A stretch of 64,000 nt of DNA from Strobilurus pachycystidiatus (GCA_019915135.1 JAHLMK010000004.1:1488001-1552000); one strand, 5' to 3'. Shown: positions 31,391-44,599, counted from the stretch's first letter. Notes: generated from the letters alone by a model not told the origin. Made by a program: numbers and translations.

Positions 31391-32144
31391 GCTTAATTAA
31401 CGTTGTGAGTTGCTGCCTCGGTTGCGGTGCAATGTCTTTTGGAAAATTTGTGTAGCGAGGGCAGTACAAGACATGCTACTGTTCCCAACTGCCCAAACCT
31501 ATGCCAACTTCTTGGAAGCGCACATCGCACAGGTCAGCTATACCCAATCCTGATTGAAGAGTACTACTGTGAGAAGGACAGCTTTTTGCAAGCTCCAGCT
31601 GAAGTGGAGTCTCATAGCCCTGAAGCGCAGCGCAGGCGGTGAAGGACTTGAGCTTGGATACCTACGGGATCTTCGCCATTCAATACTTGGGATCGGAGCA
31701 TGCCGGAGTACAAGAAGTGTATGTTTGGAGGTACGGGTTACTGAACAACTGTCAGAAGGAACACTAGTATCCTAGATACCGTGAATCCAGTAAAGTTGCT
31801 CTTGAGTTGTCGACGGAGTCGGGTGGTTGAAACGTCCTCGGAAGCGGGGCAGAGTGTACAGTGGCGGCCACAGAGTCAAGCAAGAGAGTGGTCGCCATCT
31901 GATAATATTGTGATGAACGGTGGCATCGGCGTGTCGCACGGCGCGGAGCGGAAGTCGGGATTCACAGTCAAGTTGCGAGGTAGTCAAAGCGGTGATCGGG
32001 CCAGGGTGTGTGGCTGTGCAGCTGACTCAGAACTATACAGCTCATATTCCACGACCCGGATTAGGCAAGTCGGTATTTTCATTCCAAAAGTCCCGTCGCT
32101 GTCGCAGCCGTTCCCCGCGCCTTCCTCAAGATTTCAACGCCACC
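31391..32144. promoter_or_regulatory. Divergent promoter region, F-box gene and RPS19
   Basis: A 754-base gap. A long open frame (31781-32413) runs through it into the ribosomal gene without its introns, but only the part from 32145 is coding. No TATA box is evident, as is common for ribosomal-protein genes. Confidence 0.45.
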
Positions 32145-32740
32145 ATGCCGGGAGTAAGAGACATCAGGTGCGTCGCCTGCGCGGTCGCTGCTGCCAAAAT
32201 CCTGACTCCACCGCCGTCTGCAGCGCCGAGGCGTTCATTGCCGCATATGCGTCCCACTTAAAACGATCTGGCAAGCTCGAGGTGCCAACATGGGTTGACC
32301 TTGTCAAGACCGGCTCCTACAAGGAACTTGCTCCCTACGATCCCGACTGGTACTACGTCCGCGCCGGTGCGTCATGTCCACATACTATTCTGCGCACAGA
32401 GATGGACATCTAAACTCGTACAGCCGCCGTCGCACGACACATCTACCTCCGCAAAGACGTCGGCATCGGCGCTCTGACAAAACTCCACGGTGGCCGCAAC
32501 AGGCGCGGAAACCGTCCCTCGCACCACCACGAATCCTCTGCCTCTGTCCAGCGCAAGATCTGCCAGTCGTTGGAGAAGATTGGTGTCCTTGAGCAGACTG
32601 ACAACGGCGGCCGCAGGATAAGCCAGGACGGCCAGCGGGATTTGGACCGGATTGCCACCGCCGTCGTCGAGACTGAGAAGGCTGAGGAGGAGGAAGACGA
32701 GGATGAGGAAGAGGAGGAGGTCGAGGAGGACGACGAGTAA
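32145..32740 (+). CDS. RPS19: 40S ribosomal protein eS19
   Basis: eS19 sits in the head of the 40S subunit and is needed for late 18S rRNA maturation. Exons 32145-32167, 32224-32366 and 32424-32740 give 160 residues. Family hallmarks are [60 protein letters not shown] and [16 protein letters not shown], then [13 protein letters not shown]. Most eS19 proteins end a few residues later with a basic tail. Here the chain goes on with about 24 residues, almost all Glu and Asp ([20 protein letters not shown]). The frame is open throughout and the acidic tail seems genuine; related basidiomycetes may share it. Confidence 0.96.
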
Positions 32741-32987
32741 ACTGCCGGCTCTATGCGACTACTTACTGCTGTCTTATGCCATGCGACATGCCATTCCAAA
32801 AAATCATTCAAGACCGCGATGCACCTGCGCCACACTTGAGATTATTCGAGATTACCACATATTGTGAAATTCGAAAGTAAATGTCCAAATCAGGGTTAGG
32901 CACCGTCACGTGATCGCTCCAGTTATGTTCGCCTTTGCCTCGTGGCCAGCCAGCGCTGCTTTGTTTTCTGATCCTCTCACCACAACC

Positions 32988-35900
32988 ATGGAATCCCCGC
33001 CCGCTCCTCAAGACGTGCGCGAGGCCCACTCGCCGGCCGCCTCCATCGGCTCCAATGAATCCTCCTTCGAAGACGTCTCGTTCGACTACGTACAGGACGA
33101 GCACGGCAACTTCATCCGTACATCAAAGGGAAAATCGGGCAGAACCACCACGAGCTCATCGCCGCCGACGCCCATCTCGCTACTCTCTGTCAAGGAACCC
33201 TCGCCGCTGTCCAAAAATGTCCTCGGAAACATGCCGGCCGAATCAGACCTCATCGCACCGTATTCACCTTCTCTCCGGCGACTCTCGCTCACCCGCTCAG
33301 AGAGTGCCTACTCTGCGCTTTCGGTGCCCCAGCTCGACCGGGAACAAGAGCGGGAAAACATTCAGCAGGCCGCTCGCTCGTTCCAACGTGTCGCATCCGT
33401 TCCAGCGATAGCCATGTCCGCCAACGCAGCCCCATCCTCTTCTGCCGCCACCAGCTCTATTCCCGCGCCTCCCAAACGCTCGCTCCCTCTGCGCCGCACT
33501 GCCGATGAGCTCATTGACCAGCGCCAGAAGCGTCATACCGAGGAACTCCGGGCCCGCCTCATGTCGGCTGAACGGGAACAACAACTACAGCAACTCACGT
33601 ATCCCGACGAAAAGGAGAACATGGCCCGCGATGTGCCGAGTGTGGAGGAGATGTACGGGGGTGGCTTGGGGACGCGTTCGTCGACGAGCGGCGCCGTACC
33701 GCCTCGTGTTACCGCGCCCCTGCGGCTATCTCATCAGCAGCCAGGCTTGGCTGCCTCTCGCATGCGGCAATTGCCCTCCTCGACCACCGCTCTCAGCGCC
33801 AGGAGCAACCGAGTGCTGAAGGGCTCCGGCGTCAAGCACGCATTTGACCGAATATCTGAAGTGGACGCGGCGTCTGATGAACCAAGTCATGGGGTGGCAC
33901 AGCGTGATGGCAGTCCAGGTTATGGGACGGGCGAAGAGACTGATCCTGGTAAGCGGTCCGAGTGTCTGTCCTGTCATACCTCTCACCATGCTCGTAGGCG
34001 AAGACGAGCCCCCGAACCATGAACCTAACCTTCTTACTCGCCCGCGGCGGTCAGCTAGCCTCTCGGACAGTCTGGGTATGCCAAATCGTTACCCTAGGTT
34101 TTCGCACCTTATACTTGCCATACAGATGAGCAGCAAGGCGGCGCTGGTCGCTCTCAGCCCCAGTCGCGACCCACCTCTCGACCGGGCACGAGTCTTGGGA
34201 TTCACAGGGACGCGCCGAATATCCGACGCACTGTAGTCGAAGAACGGCAGGATGCGCGAAAGAGTGAGTTCATTGCTGCTATAGGAGTTCTATGACACAT
34301 CTAATCTACCTCCATTAGAATACCAAGATTCTGAACGTACGCGACACTTAAAAGTGCTTTGGTGTTCATATGCTGACATTCGTTCTCTACCAGGCCGTCA
34401 CGTTGAGCGGGAGCACCCATACGTACCACAAGGCCAATCACGTCAATCACCATCTCCAACTCACATCCCAACCCATGCGTTGAGTCGCGCGTCATATCAG
34501 GGTCACAAACGTCGAGAGTCGGACACGCTCAAAAGCGGGGTGTATGCCTCCCAAGCCACGACTGCATCTCCGACCGCAGTAGAATCTATTCCACCCAAGG
34601 GCTCGCCAGTTCCCTCTACCAGCATTCCCAAACACCGCCGGAGCCCGACGGCACCTGAACCTCCTACTACAAGCGATGTGCTCCACCGAGGCATCGTTAA
34701 TGTTCCCACTGGAAAGACCTGGGCGTCGGGAGATAGAGAAGGAGAGAGTGAGCGTGAACGCGAGAAAGAGAAGGAGCGGTATCGGCAACAGAAACTCCAA
34801 AGCAGCCCTCCCGGTCCGCAATCTCGGTTACACGCTGTAGCACAAGCACAAGCCCAGATGCAGGGACAGCCTGCCCAAAAGTCACTAGTGGTGAGTTATC
34901 TCTCGTCATTCAGTCTCGTGTTCTTTTCTCAGGGCAATACTCGAGAAGGTGAACAAGAAATCCTATGTCCGGCTTGACATGATCGGCAAGGGCGGGTCGT
35001 CGCGCGTTTATCGTGTCATGAACCACCAGAACGAGATCTACGCGATTAAACGCGTGGCGTTGGACAGGACGGACGCGGACACCATGTCGGGATACATGAA
35101 CGAGATCGCGCTCCTGAAACGACTGGAGGGGAACTCGCGCATCATACGATTGTTGGATAGCGAGCTCAGGGCGGGGCCGAATGGCAGCAAGGGCTATTTG
35201 CACCTGGTCATGGAGTGTGGTGAGATTGACCTGGCGCGTCTTTTGAGCGAACGGCAGGCGGAGGAGTTGGATATGTCTTGGATTGCGTGTTATTGGAAAC
35301 AGGTGGGTCGTGTTCAATGTTGGACTTGGACGTGGTGCTCATCCGGTGGGAATTAGATGCTTCAAGCGGTCCATGTCATCCACGAAGAGAAGATTGTGCA
35401 TTCTGACCTCAAGCCAGCGAATTTTGTGCTCGTTAAGGGCCAGCTCAAGTTGATTGACTTTGGTATCGCGAACGCCATCGCCAATGATACGACCAACATC
35501 CAGCGGGACCATCAGGTCAGTATCCCAGTTCGTCGACATGCTTTCTCGTTCTCACCGGTCCACAGATTGGAACTGTCAATTACATGTCGCCCGAGGCTAT
35601 CGAATTGCCCGATGGCATGAGACGCCTCAAGGTTGGTCGGCCCAGTGATATTTGGTCATTAGGGTGCATCTTGTACCAAATGGTGTACGGCCATCCACCC
35701 TTCCAGCATCTCTCGGTCGTGCACAAGATGAAAGCCATTCCTGATCCGAATCATATCATCGACTTCCCAGACCACTCAGTCCCTTCCCCGCCAAAGTCGA
35801 GCTCTCCCAGCCAGGCGCCGCCTCCGAACATGGATCATCTGAAGAGGAAGATCAGACCAGATGTCATTGTGTCGATGAAGGCGTGCTTGATGCGGAACCC

Positions 35901-36295
35901 CAAGGACCGTATGTCGATTCCTCGTCTATTGGACCAGGATTGGGTTGTGTTTAGGGATCGTGAGTACCTTGTTCATCTTTTGCTCGCTTGGGAATCTCGG
36001 TCTGATGGTCTCTCCTCCTTTACAGCCGAGCCGCCTAAGCCTGAGATCGCGCAAGACCAGACCATCATCGATGCGCATTATATGCAGCAGCTTCTCGAAT
36101 ACGGGATACAGATGGGATGGAGTGCGGCGGAAACGGGAAAGAAACCCGCGCGTGAATTGATAACGGCGGACGCCAAGGTATGTCCTGTTACTCACTCGAG
36201 TCATGTCTTTTGCTGATATCATGTCTAAGCGGCTGGTTGTGGAACTCCGAAAAATTATACTTGGTGAATCGTCCGATTCCGAATCAGGTCCATGA
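32988..36295 (+). CDS. MPS1: Spindle-checkpoint kinase Mps1/TTK
   Basis: Mps1 is a dual-specificity kinase of the kinetochore that starts the spindle assembly checkpoint. Exons are 32988-33948, 33998-34075, 34126-34263, 34319-34336 (18 bases), 34394-34890, 34946-35302, 35357-35515, 35566-35959, 36026-36177 and 36230-36295. About 610 disordered residues precede the kinase. The kinase has [20 protein letters not shown] (P-loop), YAIKRV (catalytic Lys), HSDLKPANF (catalytic loop with the Mps1-type HSD), LIDFGIAN, and [14 protein letters not shown] as the activation segment with the TTK signature. [13 protein letters not shown] closes the lobe. The acceptor before the kinase exon is uncertain (34945 or 34931). 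The start at 32988 was preferred over 32910 because of its ACC context and conserved-looking sequence. Confidence 0.93.
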
Positions 36296-37299
36296 TACGC
36301 GCCCGCGCCTCTTTCTCAACTCTGGATTTCTCTTTGTACATCTAATTGTATGCCGCACTCTCACTCTCATTCTCATTCTCTCACAGACGCAGTGTATTTA
36401 TATCTATCCGTGCATCGCATCTTTCATTATCATCCCCTGCATAGCTCATTCATGTTTTTTCGCCTCATCCCGTCATTACTTACACGGTCTCGTTCTTTCA
36501 TTGCATTTATGTTTATCAATGTACACTTTAGGCGTTATTCACGCTGTCGTCCTTGTAGATATCGCTATTTAAATGCTGTCGCTGTTGAATCGGAATACTT
36601 ATGCTATGGTTCTGGGCACTGAAGATCTGAGGTCGCGTCCCTCTGACAAACGGAATTTTCGAGGCACATACAAACGGGCATAAGTATCGAGATTATCGAA
36701 GCGTGCATACACCTGCATAATCTTGAAGGAGTTATCGAAACGACGATCGCGTTCGCGACAGGTTCGCAAATGAGCTTGTACAATATACATAAGATAAGTA
36801 TAGGTCCATTCTGTTCTGGGCCCGGAACGGACGGAGTCCTCTGACCGTTGTGTCCCGACCAAGACTTGACTAGTACAGACTATGTAGCGTACTTAAATTG
36901 CGAAGGTTTGTTTCACCCTGCACGGTACCTTGTCTCGAACGACGATCACGAGCTTTCTTTACTACTGCGACGCAATTCAAGTGGACGCCTGCAGACGCGT
37001 CTTCTAACCACCACTGGCAGGAATGCTGTTGCCGGAAAATTTCAATGACTGGAGATTGGTGAAATTGACTTGCGGGCCAGTGCTCGACGTGTAAGAGGCC
37101 AGACCATCCAAAATCGATGGCCAGACTCTCGTTCGAGCTGGGGGACGGCAACTTTCGGGGCAATGTGGGGTTCTAGCCGAGCACTCATGTTTGACCCGTT
37201 GGTAAAATTCATCTGTGAAAAGTTTGGGATCTGGCTCTGGGTCACCGCCATTCTCTTACGATCACCCCCCATTCATACCCTCCAGGCCGTCAGCCCACC
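36296..37299. other. Intergenic, 1 kb
   Basis: A CT-rich stretch with repeated TCTCAT/TCATTC units near 36345-36380 follows MPS1 and probably lies in its 3' untranslated region. The rest is the promoter of the monooxygenase gene. I see no gene on either strand. Confidence 0.45.
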
Positions 37300-39541
37300 A
37301 TGTATGACTATCCGTACAGCGATGGCTCTCCTGCCGAACTCAACGCTATGAACCCCAACATCAACAAGTCCATCTGTATAATAGGTTCTGGCGCGGCTGG
37401 TCTTATCACGGCGTACACTCTCATCCAGGATGGTTTCACCAAAGTGCACATTTTGGTTAGCTCTTCTTTTGATTTGCCGACTAGTACTATTGACAAGTCA
37501 TCAGACGCAAGACTCCTGCCCAGGTGGCGTCTGGGATTATAACAGAGTATATTCTGGTGTATTCATCAATAAGTGCGCCTCTTCTCCTGCGGTCCGACAT
37601 CCACAGCCTGAGGCTGACATTCGTACAGTGTTTACGGCGATTACCGATTCTCTTCTATGCAGATGCCTCGCCATCCCGATAGGAAACCAAGCGACACCCG
37701 TCTGAGCGCCGAAGATATGCTGTTCTACATGGAGAAGTTCGCCGACACGCTCTTAAAGGATCGCATCTGCTATAATACCGAAGTCATCAAGGTTAGACGG
37801 TCAAAAAAGTCTTACGCCGTTCAACCTCACAACTGGATTGTCACGATGAAAGACAAGGCTGGTGTCAGAGATCTGGGGTTTGATCGCCTCGTCCTGTGCA
37901 CCGGGGTATGTTGGCATTCCCTTGTCTTTTCCGTGTTCTGACTGACAAAGGGATGCCACGAGCCGCGTATTCCACCCCCGTTCAACACCCACGCTGCCGA
38001 ACGCGCCAAGTTCAAAGGACCGGTGGTACACTCATCAGACTTTCGAATGCGTCTGGACGATCTACTAAGTGCGGTCCGACCGGTCACCGATGAGAATCCA
38101 GGCTCGGTCGTTGTCATCGGTGGTGGCAAGTCTGCGCAGGATATTGCAGCATACCTGGCCCACGAAGGACGACAGCGGAACGTGTCCATGATCTTTGAGA
38201 AAACGGATGCATTCGTGGCCTCCAAAATGCATATTCCTGATTGGATCAGGAAAAGTCGGTAGGCAACTCCCCGCGCCGCCTTAGCTTCGCTCCTGACTCT
38301 GCTGCAGATTGATAGGAATTTTGAGTCCTCCTATGGATTTGCGCAGTGGTTACGAGTCAGTTCACTACTCACTCGTATCCAGCGTAACATCTCATAATGC
38401 CTTCGGTCAGACGTTTCCTTCACAAGACCTGGCTCGGTGGAAAGCTTGTTCGCGGAACGTTCAGTTACATTCAAGACCACTCGGTATGTCCATTTGACGC
38501 GTCATTAACACGCATTTGACGCGTGCTCCAGTATAAATGCTTCCACATTGCGCCCGGATCACCTCTACGGCTTGCTCAGGATGTCTTCTGGAGTCTCCGT
38601 GTCAATGACGAGGTCCAGAGGCGTAATAACGGCTTCCATCAACTAGCCAACGATGGCAAGATCGGAATCATAGCCCCAGCTCGCGCAGTGGCGTTCGGAG
38701 AAGACGGACATTCCATCATTCTCAGCGATGGAAGTACCGTACGTGCCGATGCCATTGTTCTCGCTACTGGATACCAATCCTCGTGGCTCAAAATCTTTGA
38801 TGGTGCGCGTTGTCATGCATTACACCTCTGCCCAAAAACTTACACCCCATTAGAAGAGACGATGAATGAAATTGGACTAGGGAAACACCCGCCTCAATAT
38901 GTCACAGAGCTCACTCATTCGCACGAATGGCAATACAGCTCCCTCAAAAACCCGCCTACGACTCATCCAGACAGCAGACAGTGGTCCTCCTGCATCTACC
39001 GGGGCATAGTTCCGGCTAAAAACATCCTCAAGCGCGACTTGGCCATCAACGGCGCTGTGGTACGTCCCTCCCACCTTCCCTCGCCGCTTGCTGGCTTACA
39101 TTCATCTGTCAGTTCTCAACAAACAATGGCTTCGTCTTTGAGACGACGGCTCACTGGATATCATCGTATTTTCTCAATGACAGCTTCCTCGAAATTCCTC
39201 GATCATCAAGGGATGCGATTGAGGTCACAGAACGGGCGACCGCATGGCTCCGACGAAGATATCCAGACATGCTGCACTGGACTAACGAAAGTCACTGTGC
39301 GGATATCGCTTTCTGGAGGTAAGCACTTATTCGTGTGCAGTGATGATATCGTTCTGATCATATCGACCGTCGATGTAGCTGGCCACAATACGCTGATGAT
39401 CTGCTCGACGATATGGGCCTGACAAGTGGCCGCACCAGAACGGGCGGGAATTGGCTGACCTGGCCGTTCAAAGCCATCGATATCATGTCTATTTCTTCCC
39501 TTGGCTGGGAACGCCAGATGAAAAGGATGGAGAATGTCTAA
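37300..39541 (+). CDS. Flavin-containing monooxygenase
   Basis: FAD/NADPH-dependent enzyme that oxygenates N, S or ketone groups; the substrate is unknown. Nine or ten exons join to about 560 residues. The FAD site is ICIIGSGAAGLITAYTLI (GxGxxG) near residue 26. GGVWDYNRVYSG fits the FMO GG[TV]W region. The NADPH site is VVVIGGGKSAQDIAAYL. ADAIVLATGYQSSW is the conserved ATGY motif. Certain exons include 37300-37455, 37663-37905, 37951-38258, and the exons carrying RFLHKTWLGGKLV and FHIAPGSPLRLAQDVFW; the last ends at 39541. Two joins near 37570-37622 require a 34-base intron or a different route, so that part is provisional. An intron near 38472-38531 contains two copies of GACGCGT, which may be chance. 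Confidence 0.85.
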
Positions 39542-39755
39542 CAGTTGACCTGCCTGATTTTCTCTACTTTCACATACTACATATCAGTGATAGTCTCGCA
39601 GTATGATGCAGTCTTCCTTCGCTCTTTATGATTCAACCCTCACTGAATACAGCAGTACGTCCACGAACTCTCATAAATTAATTAGATACCTGGCTACAAT
39701 TCGAGCGTTACATCGACTGACAATCATACAAAACAAAGAGCAAACGTCTATGGCC

Positions 39756-42111
39756 CTACACAGCCTGGTTGACGGGTTCATACCCGCTTCTAGAACCTCT
39801 GCCCATGACCAAACCAAGTAGGCTGCGTCGGTTGCTGTTTTTCTTCAGCCCATCGTCTTCCTCCTCCCTCTCCCTTCTCCTTTTGGCATCTCTAAATCCT
39901 TCCAAGGGAACGTCATACAGTCGTTCGTATTCCACACCCAGCTCCTTTCCAGCTGTCCAAAAGTCTTTGCAGTTACCCACCATCCCGAGGTCGAATGGAT
40001 TCGCTGCCTTGCCCGAACGTGCAAGACCGTCAACAGCTTTGCCCTTTGTAAAGCGGTCAAAGCCGAGTAGGTTGAGGATGAAACCACCGGGGCGATGTGA
40101 GTGAACTGGAGCCTCTTCTGGTGAAGACGTTCCGCTCCGGGAATGTGAGTGTCCCATTTGTCCGACCATGCTGGCGCCGCCACGTCCGCCCATGAAACCG
40201 TAGCGACCAAGATTACTAACTTCAAGGGTCGTCATTTGGCGGGCAATTTGCCAGAATTGGGAGGCAAGCAGTACGATGGTCCATGAAAGTTGGAGGGTCG
40301 CCCATAGCGCAACAGATACTAGGAAGGAGTCGTGGGAGGTCATTTCGCAGAGATCGGCGGGTAGAGGGCACGAAGGCGATATATCCTCGACTTTGCCGGA
40401 CAACGTGAGCGACGAGAAAACTAAAAGAGAATAATTAGGTCAGGGAAGTCTTGGCTCGGTAAGCTTTCCTTACATTGATAGGTAAGGTAGTCGAACGAAA
40501 CGATGCCGGTAACAAGAGTGGTGACAAATAACACAAATTGTCGGTGGTTATTGGAACCGACACAGTTCCACACCCAAGGACAATGACTGGGGGAAGCAGG
40601 TGAGAATCGGAAGACGACAGGTGGTAAGACACTTACTGGTCGCTTCTCGCGATACAGCGATCGCAGATACGGCAATGTTTCGACCGCAAGGGTTTCCTAG
40701 CCATGCACTGAATACAGAATGTCTGTCCATTCAGTCGTCCTTCCGAAGCAAGGTCCTCAATGATGGACTTGAGCTCGTTATCACTGGTGGGTTTGGGACA
40801 AGCTCCAGGGTCCAGCATCACAGAGCGGAAGAAGTTGTAAGTGCATAATCCGACAGATACCACGAACATGAGGTGCGCGAGAGTATGTGATTGTGTCTGT
40901 TGCAAGAGACGGGAAACCCAGGAGTATGACACCCAAAGTATGGAGGCAAAGATTATTCCAGAGAAGTAGGGTGATTGTTGGACGCTCTCGGTATAGGTAG
41001 AATTGTTAAGGAGGACACGAGTGACGATGTGGTGCATGCCGAAGAATTGGGCCAGGGCAAGCAAGATGCCGGTGTACCACGGGAGAATCGTGACTGTCAT
41101 GAAAATCATATACAAGAATATCGTTGGTAGGAAGAAGATGGCGAGTTTGGTGTTTCGCTATGACTATATCAGCTCGCGTTCTTTCGCTGAGTAAAAAGAC
41201 TAACGTCGCTGAACGGTTTGGTCTTCAGGTTTCCTTCCTCGTTTCTACCGCCTTCTTCGAGTGCTCGTTTCCAAGCGCCAAGACTCTTAAGTTCAACGGC
41301 CATCTCCTTGGGAGTGCGGCCTTCGGCATCTTTGGCATTGATATCTGCACCTCTGTCTAGTAGACGGCGAATGATCATTCGATTGGCGCGAACAACAGCC
41401 CAGTGTAACGGAGTGAGACCGGCGTCATCCGCGGTGTTCGGGTTCGCCCCGTGGCGCAACAATAGGTCGACAGATAGAGCATCGCCTTGGTATGCCGCCC
41501 ACATCAGGGAAGTGTGGCCTTGCAAATCACGCGAGTCCACATTGATGGGTTGGTGTAGGAGATATAGCAAGGGCATTATGGAGGATGAATGGGTGACGAG
41601 GTGGAGGGAATTGTAGCCTTGCGAGTCAGTGATGTTCGGGTCGGCATTGTGTGCAATGAGAAGCTGAATGACATAGAGGTATCCATTGCGGGACGCCCAC
41701 TGCATAGGCGTGGCGACCAAGTCGCCGCCCAGTGCATCAACTTCGGCGCCTTGTTCGAGAAGGTATCGGCATGCGGCTACCTGCGCATTGATGGCCGCCC
41801 AGTGCAATGGTGTGATATTTTGGTCGTCACGGTCTGTTGCCGACGCCTTGCCACTCTCTATGAGCTCGCGGATGAGATGCACGTCTCCACGTTGAGAGGC
41901 AACGAATATGTTCATTTGCTGCGGCGATTCTGAATCAACTGGATGAAGAATGGAATGCAGGAAACCCGCTTACTTCGACGTCATTGACCGTGGTCGTGTC
42001 CGTCGGCAGGGAGGCGAAGGTGCCGCCGACCGACTCTGTGTTCAGCGCAGAGGCGGCGGGCTCTGCTTTGCTGCTCATTGTGCCCGACGCCGACAGGTCG
42101 TCGGAATTCAT
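39756..42111 (-). CDS. AKR1: Ankyrin-repeat DHHC palmitoyltransferase (Akr1 type)
   Basis: S-acyltransferase of the Golgi and endosomes. Exons 42111-41974, 41918-41205, 41157-40637, 40586-40474 and 40420-39756 give about 716 residues. A short N-terminal tail leads into ankyrin repeats ([80 protein letters not shown]). Membrane helices follow, then the zinc-binding Cys-rich domain [20 protein letters not shown]. The catalytic DHHC is split by an intron and completed as [12 protein letters not shown], with VGSNNHRQF behind it. Yeast Akr1 has DHYC at this place; here it is the standard DHHC. Two more helices precede a long cytosolic tail rich in His, Gly and Ser. Confidence 0.94.
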
Positions 42112-42988
42112 GATGATGAAGATGGAAGGAAGGAATTAGGATTGTAATGCTGTGCTTTGGGAAGAACCAGTGCTGGTCGGAAGTTCGGCGCGAAAGCCCG
42201 AGAAGTCCCATCACACAGGCCATCCCACAGTATTCCTTTCCAGTCGCCAGTCAACTCTAGGAATCAGGCAGCCATGGACAGGTAGACCAACTCTGTCCAT
42301 TACTGGCACCCTCTTACAGACTCGAAGAACGAAAAACGTGTCTCGCGTGTGACTAAAATGAGTCTAGTCGCCTCGTTTTCGCTTCGCGTGGCTTTTGATT
42401 CCTGAACCCACTCAATGGTCCAATGGTTTGCAGCTCTCACTGTGCTGCTTCAGCCAGCGCTCTGAGCTAACTTCCACTGATTTCGATGAAAGAGCAACTT
42501 TCTTTCAAATATAGAATGGTCCCGTGCTTGTTCTTCCGTGTTTGCTCTCGAGTCTCAGACGACTGTTAACGACGAAACGAACTGTACTCTGACCTATCTG
42601 GCAAGTCAAATCAGACTGGCACTGATACAATCTTGGTACAAGGCAGCGAATGCTCAAATTATATTCTCCAATGTTAGTTCGCACACCGGTATGTACTTGC
42701 CTATATCGACGCTCACGTCTACACGCTCTATGTAGCCATTTTGGCCCGGGCCTCCGGGGCGACGTCGATACTCAGGATACGGCATTGATTGCGTTACTTG
42801 GCCTGGCGCTATACTCCGAGTAACGAGTTGGACGCTCAGACGAACGTCCCTGGCACGCGCCCGGAATGTGGTTCGGCGATTAGAAGACTCCCAATAGCTG
42901 TAGCGCATGACGCCACCCACAGACCTATCTCACGCTGGGCGACTTATAACCCTGTCCACCCGTAATCCAACTCGAGGCCCCTTCCATC
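42112..42988. promoter_or_regulatory. Divergent promoter region with TATA-like box
   Basis: An 877-base gap. GACTTATAAC at 42941-42950 lies about 40 bases before the membrane-protein start at 42989. The same element, with similar flanks (CTCACGCTGG...ACTTATAACC), precedes the paralogue at 54944, so it is probably a conserved core promoter. No gene is seen further upstream. Confidence 0.5.
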
Positions 42989-44171
42989 ATGGCGACGTAC
43001 ATCGTGGACGATCAAGACAAGGTTATCACATACATTTGCCCTCCCACAGCGCATGCCTCCAATTTCGAGACATTCTATGCGGAGACATGGACCTTACTCG
43101 CTGGCCGCAATGAGTCGTGCCTCAGCTCCGATGGAAGATTCAGATGGTTTGAATACGCTTTCATTGGTAAGTGATAGCATAATTCTTCGTCTCTCTCGAT
43201 TGAGATTGAATTCAACAGGGAAGGGAATTGACATTCCCATCAGCAATAGTAATACAACCTTCAGCGATGGCTACAGCGTAGGTCTGGACGATGTGTTTGT
43301 GTCACAGTCTACGAACGGAAGTTACTCAAGTGGCCTCCTTCCCGATGGCACACATACAGTGACATACGCCGTTGAAGATCCTAATTTTTTGGCGCATTTC
43401 GATTACATGTCGGTCACAGCGGGGAACACAACCGAGATGCGGGGACGCACGGTTGTCATCGACGACGCCGACTTACACCATGTTTCATTTGACGAAAGAT
43501 GGAATGCGATAGAGCATGTGGCACAATCATCCATCCAGAATATCGGAGGAACTTATAATGATACAATCCATTGGATCAGCGATGCCAATGGCGCGTCGTT
43601 CTCGTTTTGGTTCATCGGTATGACATCGTTCTGTTTTCTCTGTTTCGCAGCGTACTAACAAATTGGTTTACTCTCAGGCCCCTCCTTCACCGTGTACTCT
43701 ACTCTCTCAGTCGAAAGTGGAAACGTCTCGCTACACTACACTATCGATCAGAACCCTACGATATACATGTCTGTCTACAACCATGGGTTTACCCCCGTCC
43801 CGATGTACAAGCTTATCCAAGAGGATGGTCTATCCGATGGCAACCACACTGTCCTGGTCAACTTCACATCTGCGGAGTTCGCGACGAGCCTCGGGATCGA
43901 CTTCATAACGTATGTTGCGGCCTACGATAACATCAACGACTTGTACGCGCCTTCGACTTCGCAGGCGAATCCGGATCCGTCCACTACCACACTAGGATCC
44001 GGAGGCAAGAAGAGTCACGTCGGGGCAATCGTCGGGGGTGTCATTGGCGGACTGGTTTTCGCTGGGCTATTGATGATTCTTATGGTCATGTTCAAGCGGA
44101 GAAGGGCACATCGGGCTCGTGTTGCCGCTGTGATTGGAAGGAACTATAATACGCAACTCGGTGAGCTTTAA
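42989..44171 (+). CDS. Single-pass membrane protein with long ectodomain, copy 1
   Basis: Exons 42989-43166, 43219-43617 and 43678-44171 give about 356 residues. The ectodomain (about 290 residues) has many N-glycosylation sequons and two similar beta-rich parts (GNTTEMRGRTVVIDDADL; PSFTVYSTLSVESGNVSL). The membrane helix is SHVGAIVGGVIGGLVFAGLL, followed by a stop-transfer KRRRAHRARV. The Gly-rich helix with VGAIVGGVIGG is common in agaricomycete surface proteins. There is no classical N-terminal signal peptide (MATYIVDDQD), so the helix may act as the signal anchor. Function unknown. It is closely related to the gene at 53712-54944. Confidence 0.82.
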
Positions 44172-44599
44172 GCTGACTCTCCACGAGGTTGTACTCAAGG
44201 AGATCTAGACGTGAAGACAGTGCCCAGTCCGCGAACAGAGTCATACCCAATGTCGACGAGATAACTGTTGTGCAGTTTTACGGCGAAGATCTTGATTTGT
44301 ATGCTATCATTCTACTTACATGGCGCAGGGACTGTAAATTGTAGCTTAGTCGAGGAATCAAGCAGTATCTAAGATTATTCTACTCGAAACAGGATCACTT
44401 TAGTCCCTTCATCTGGTCGGCAAGAGTAAACCACATAACGACGGATCTCAACCTTGCCATGCTAACAGGATCAGGACCTCTGAATGTCTCAGATTCGCAA
44501 TCGCACCGCGTCGTACACTTTCGTGAGACTTGGATTGTTACATATGTACAGTGAAAGGACAAATACGGCGATGACTACAGCACAAATACAGCCACCAGC
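44172..44599. other. Intergenic, convergent 3' ends
   Basis: A 428-base gap between the membrane-protein gene (+) and the transporter gene (-). Nothing gene-like is visible. Confidence 0.45.

Noticed and set aside
31781..32413. 210-codon open frame running into RPS19
   Set aside because: Only its last third in this frame agrees with eS19, and it reads through the first intron. The true start is at 32145.
36345..36385. CT-rich repeats after MPS1 as a possible satellite or regulatory array
   Set aside because: The run is short and irregular and fits an ordinary pyrimidine-rich 3' region.
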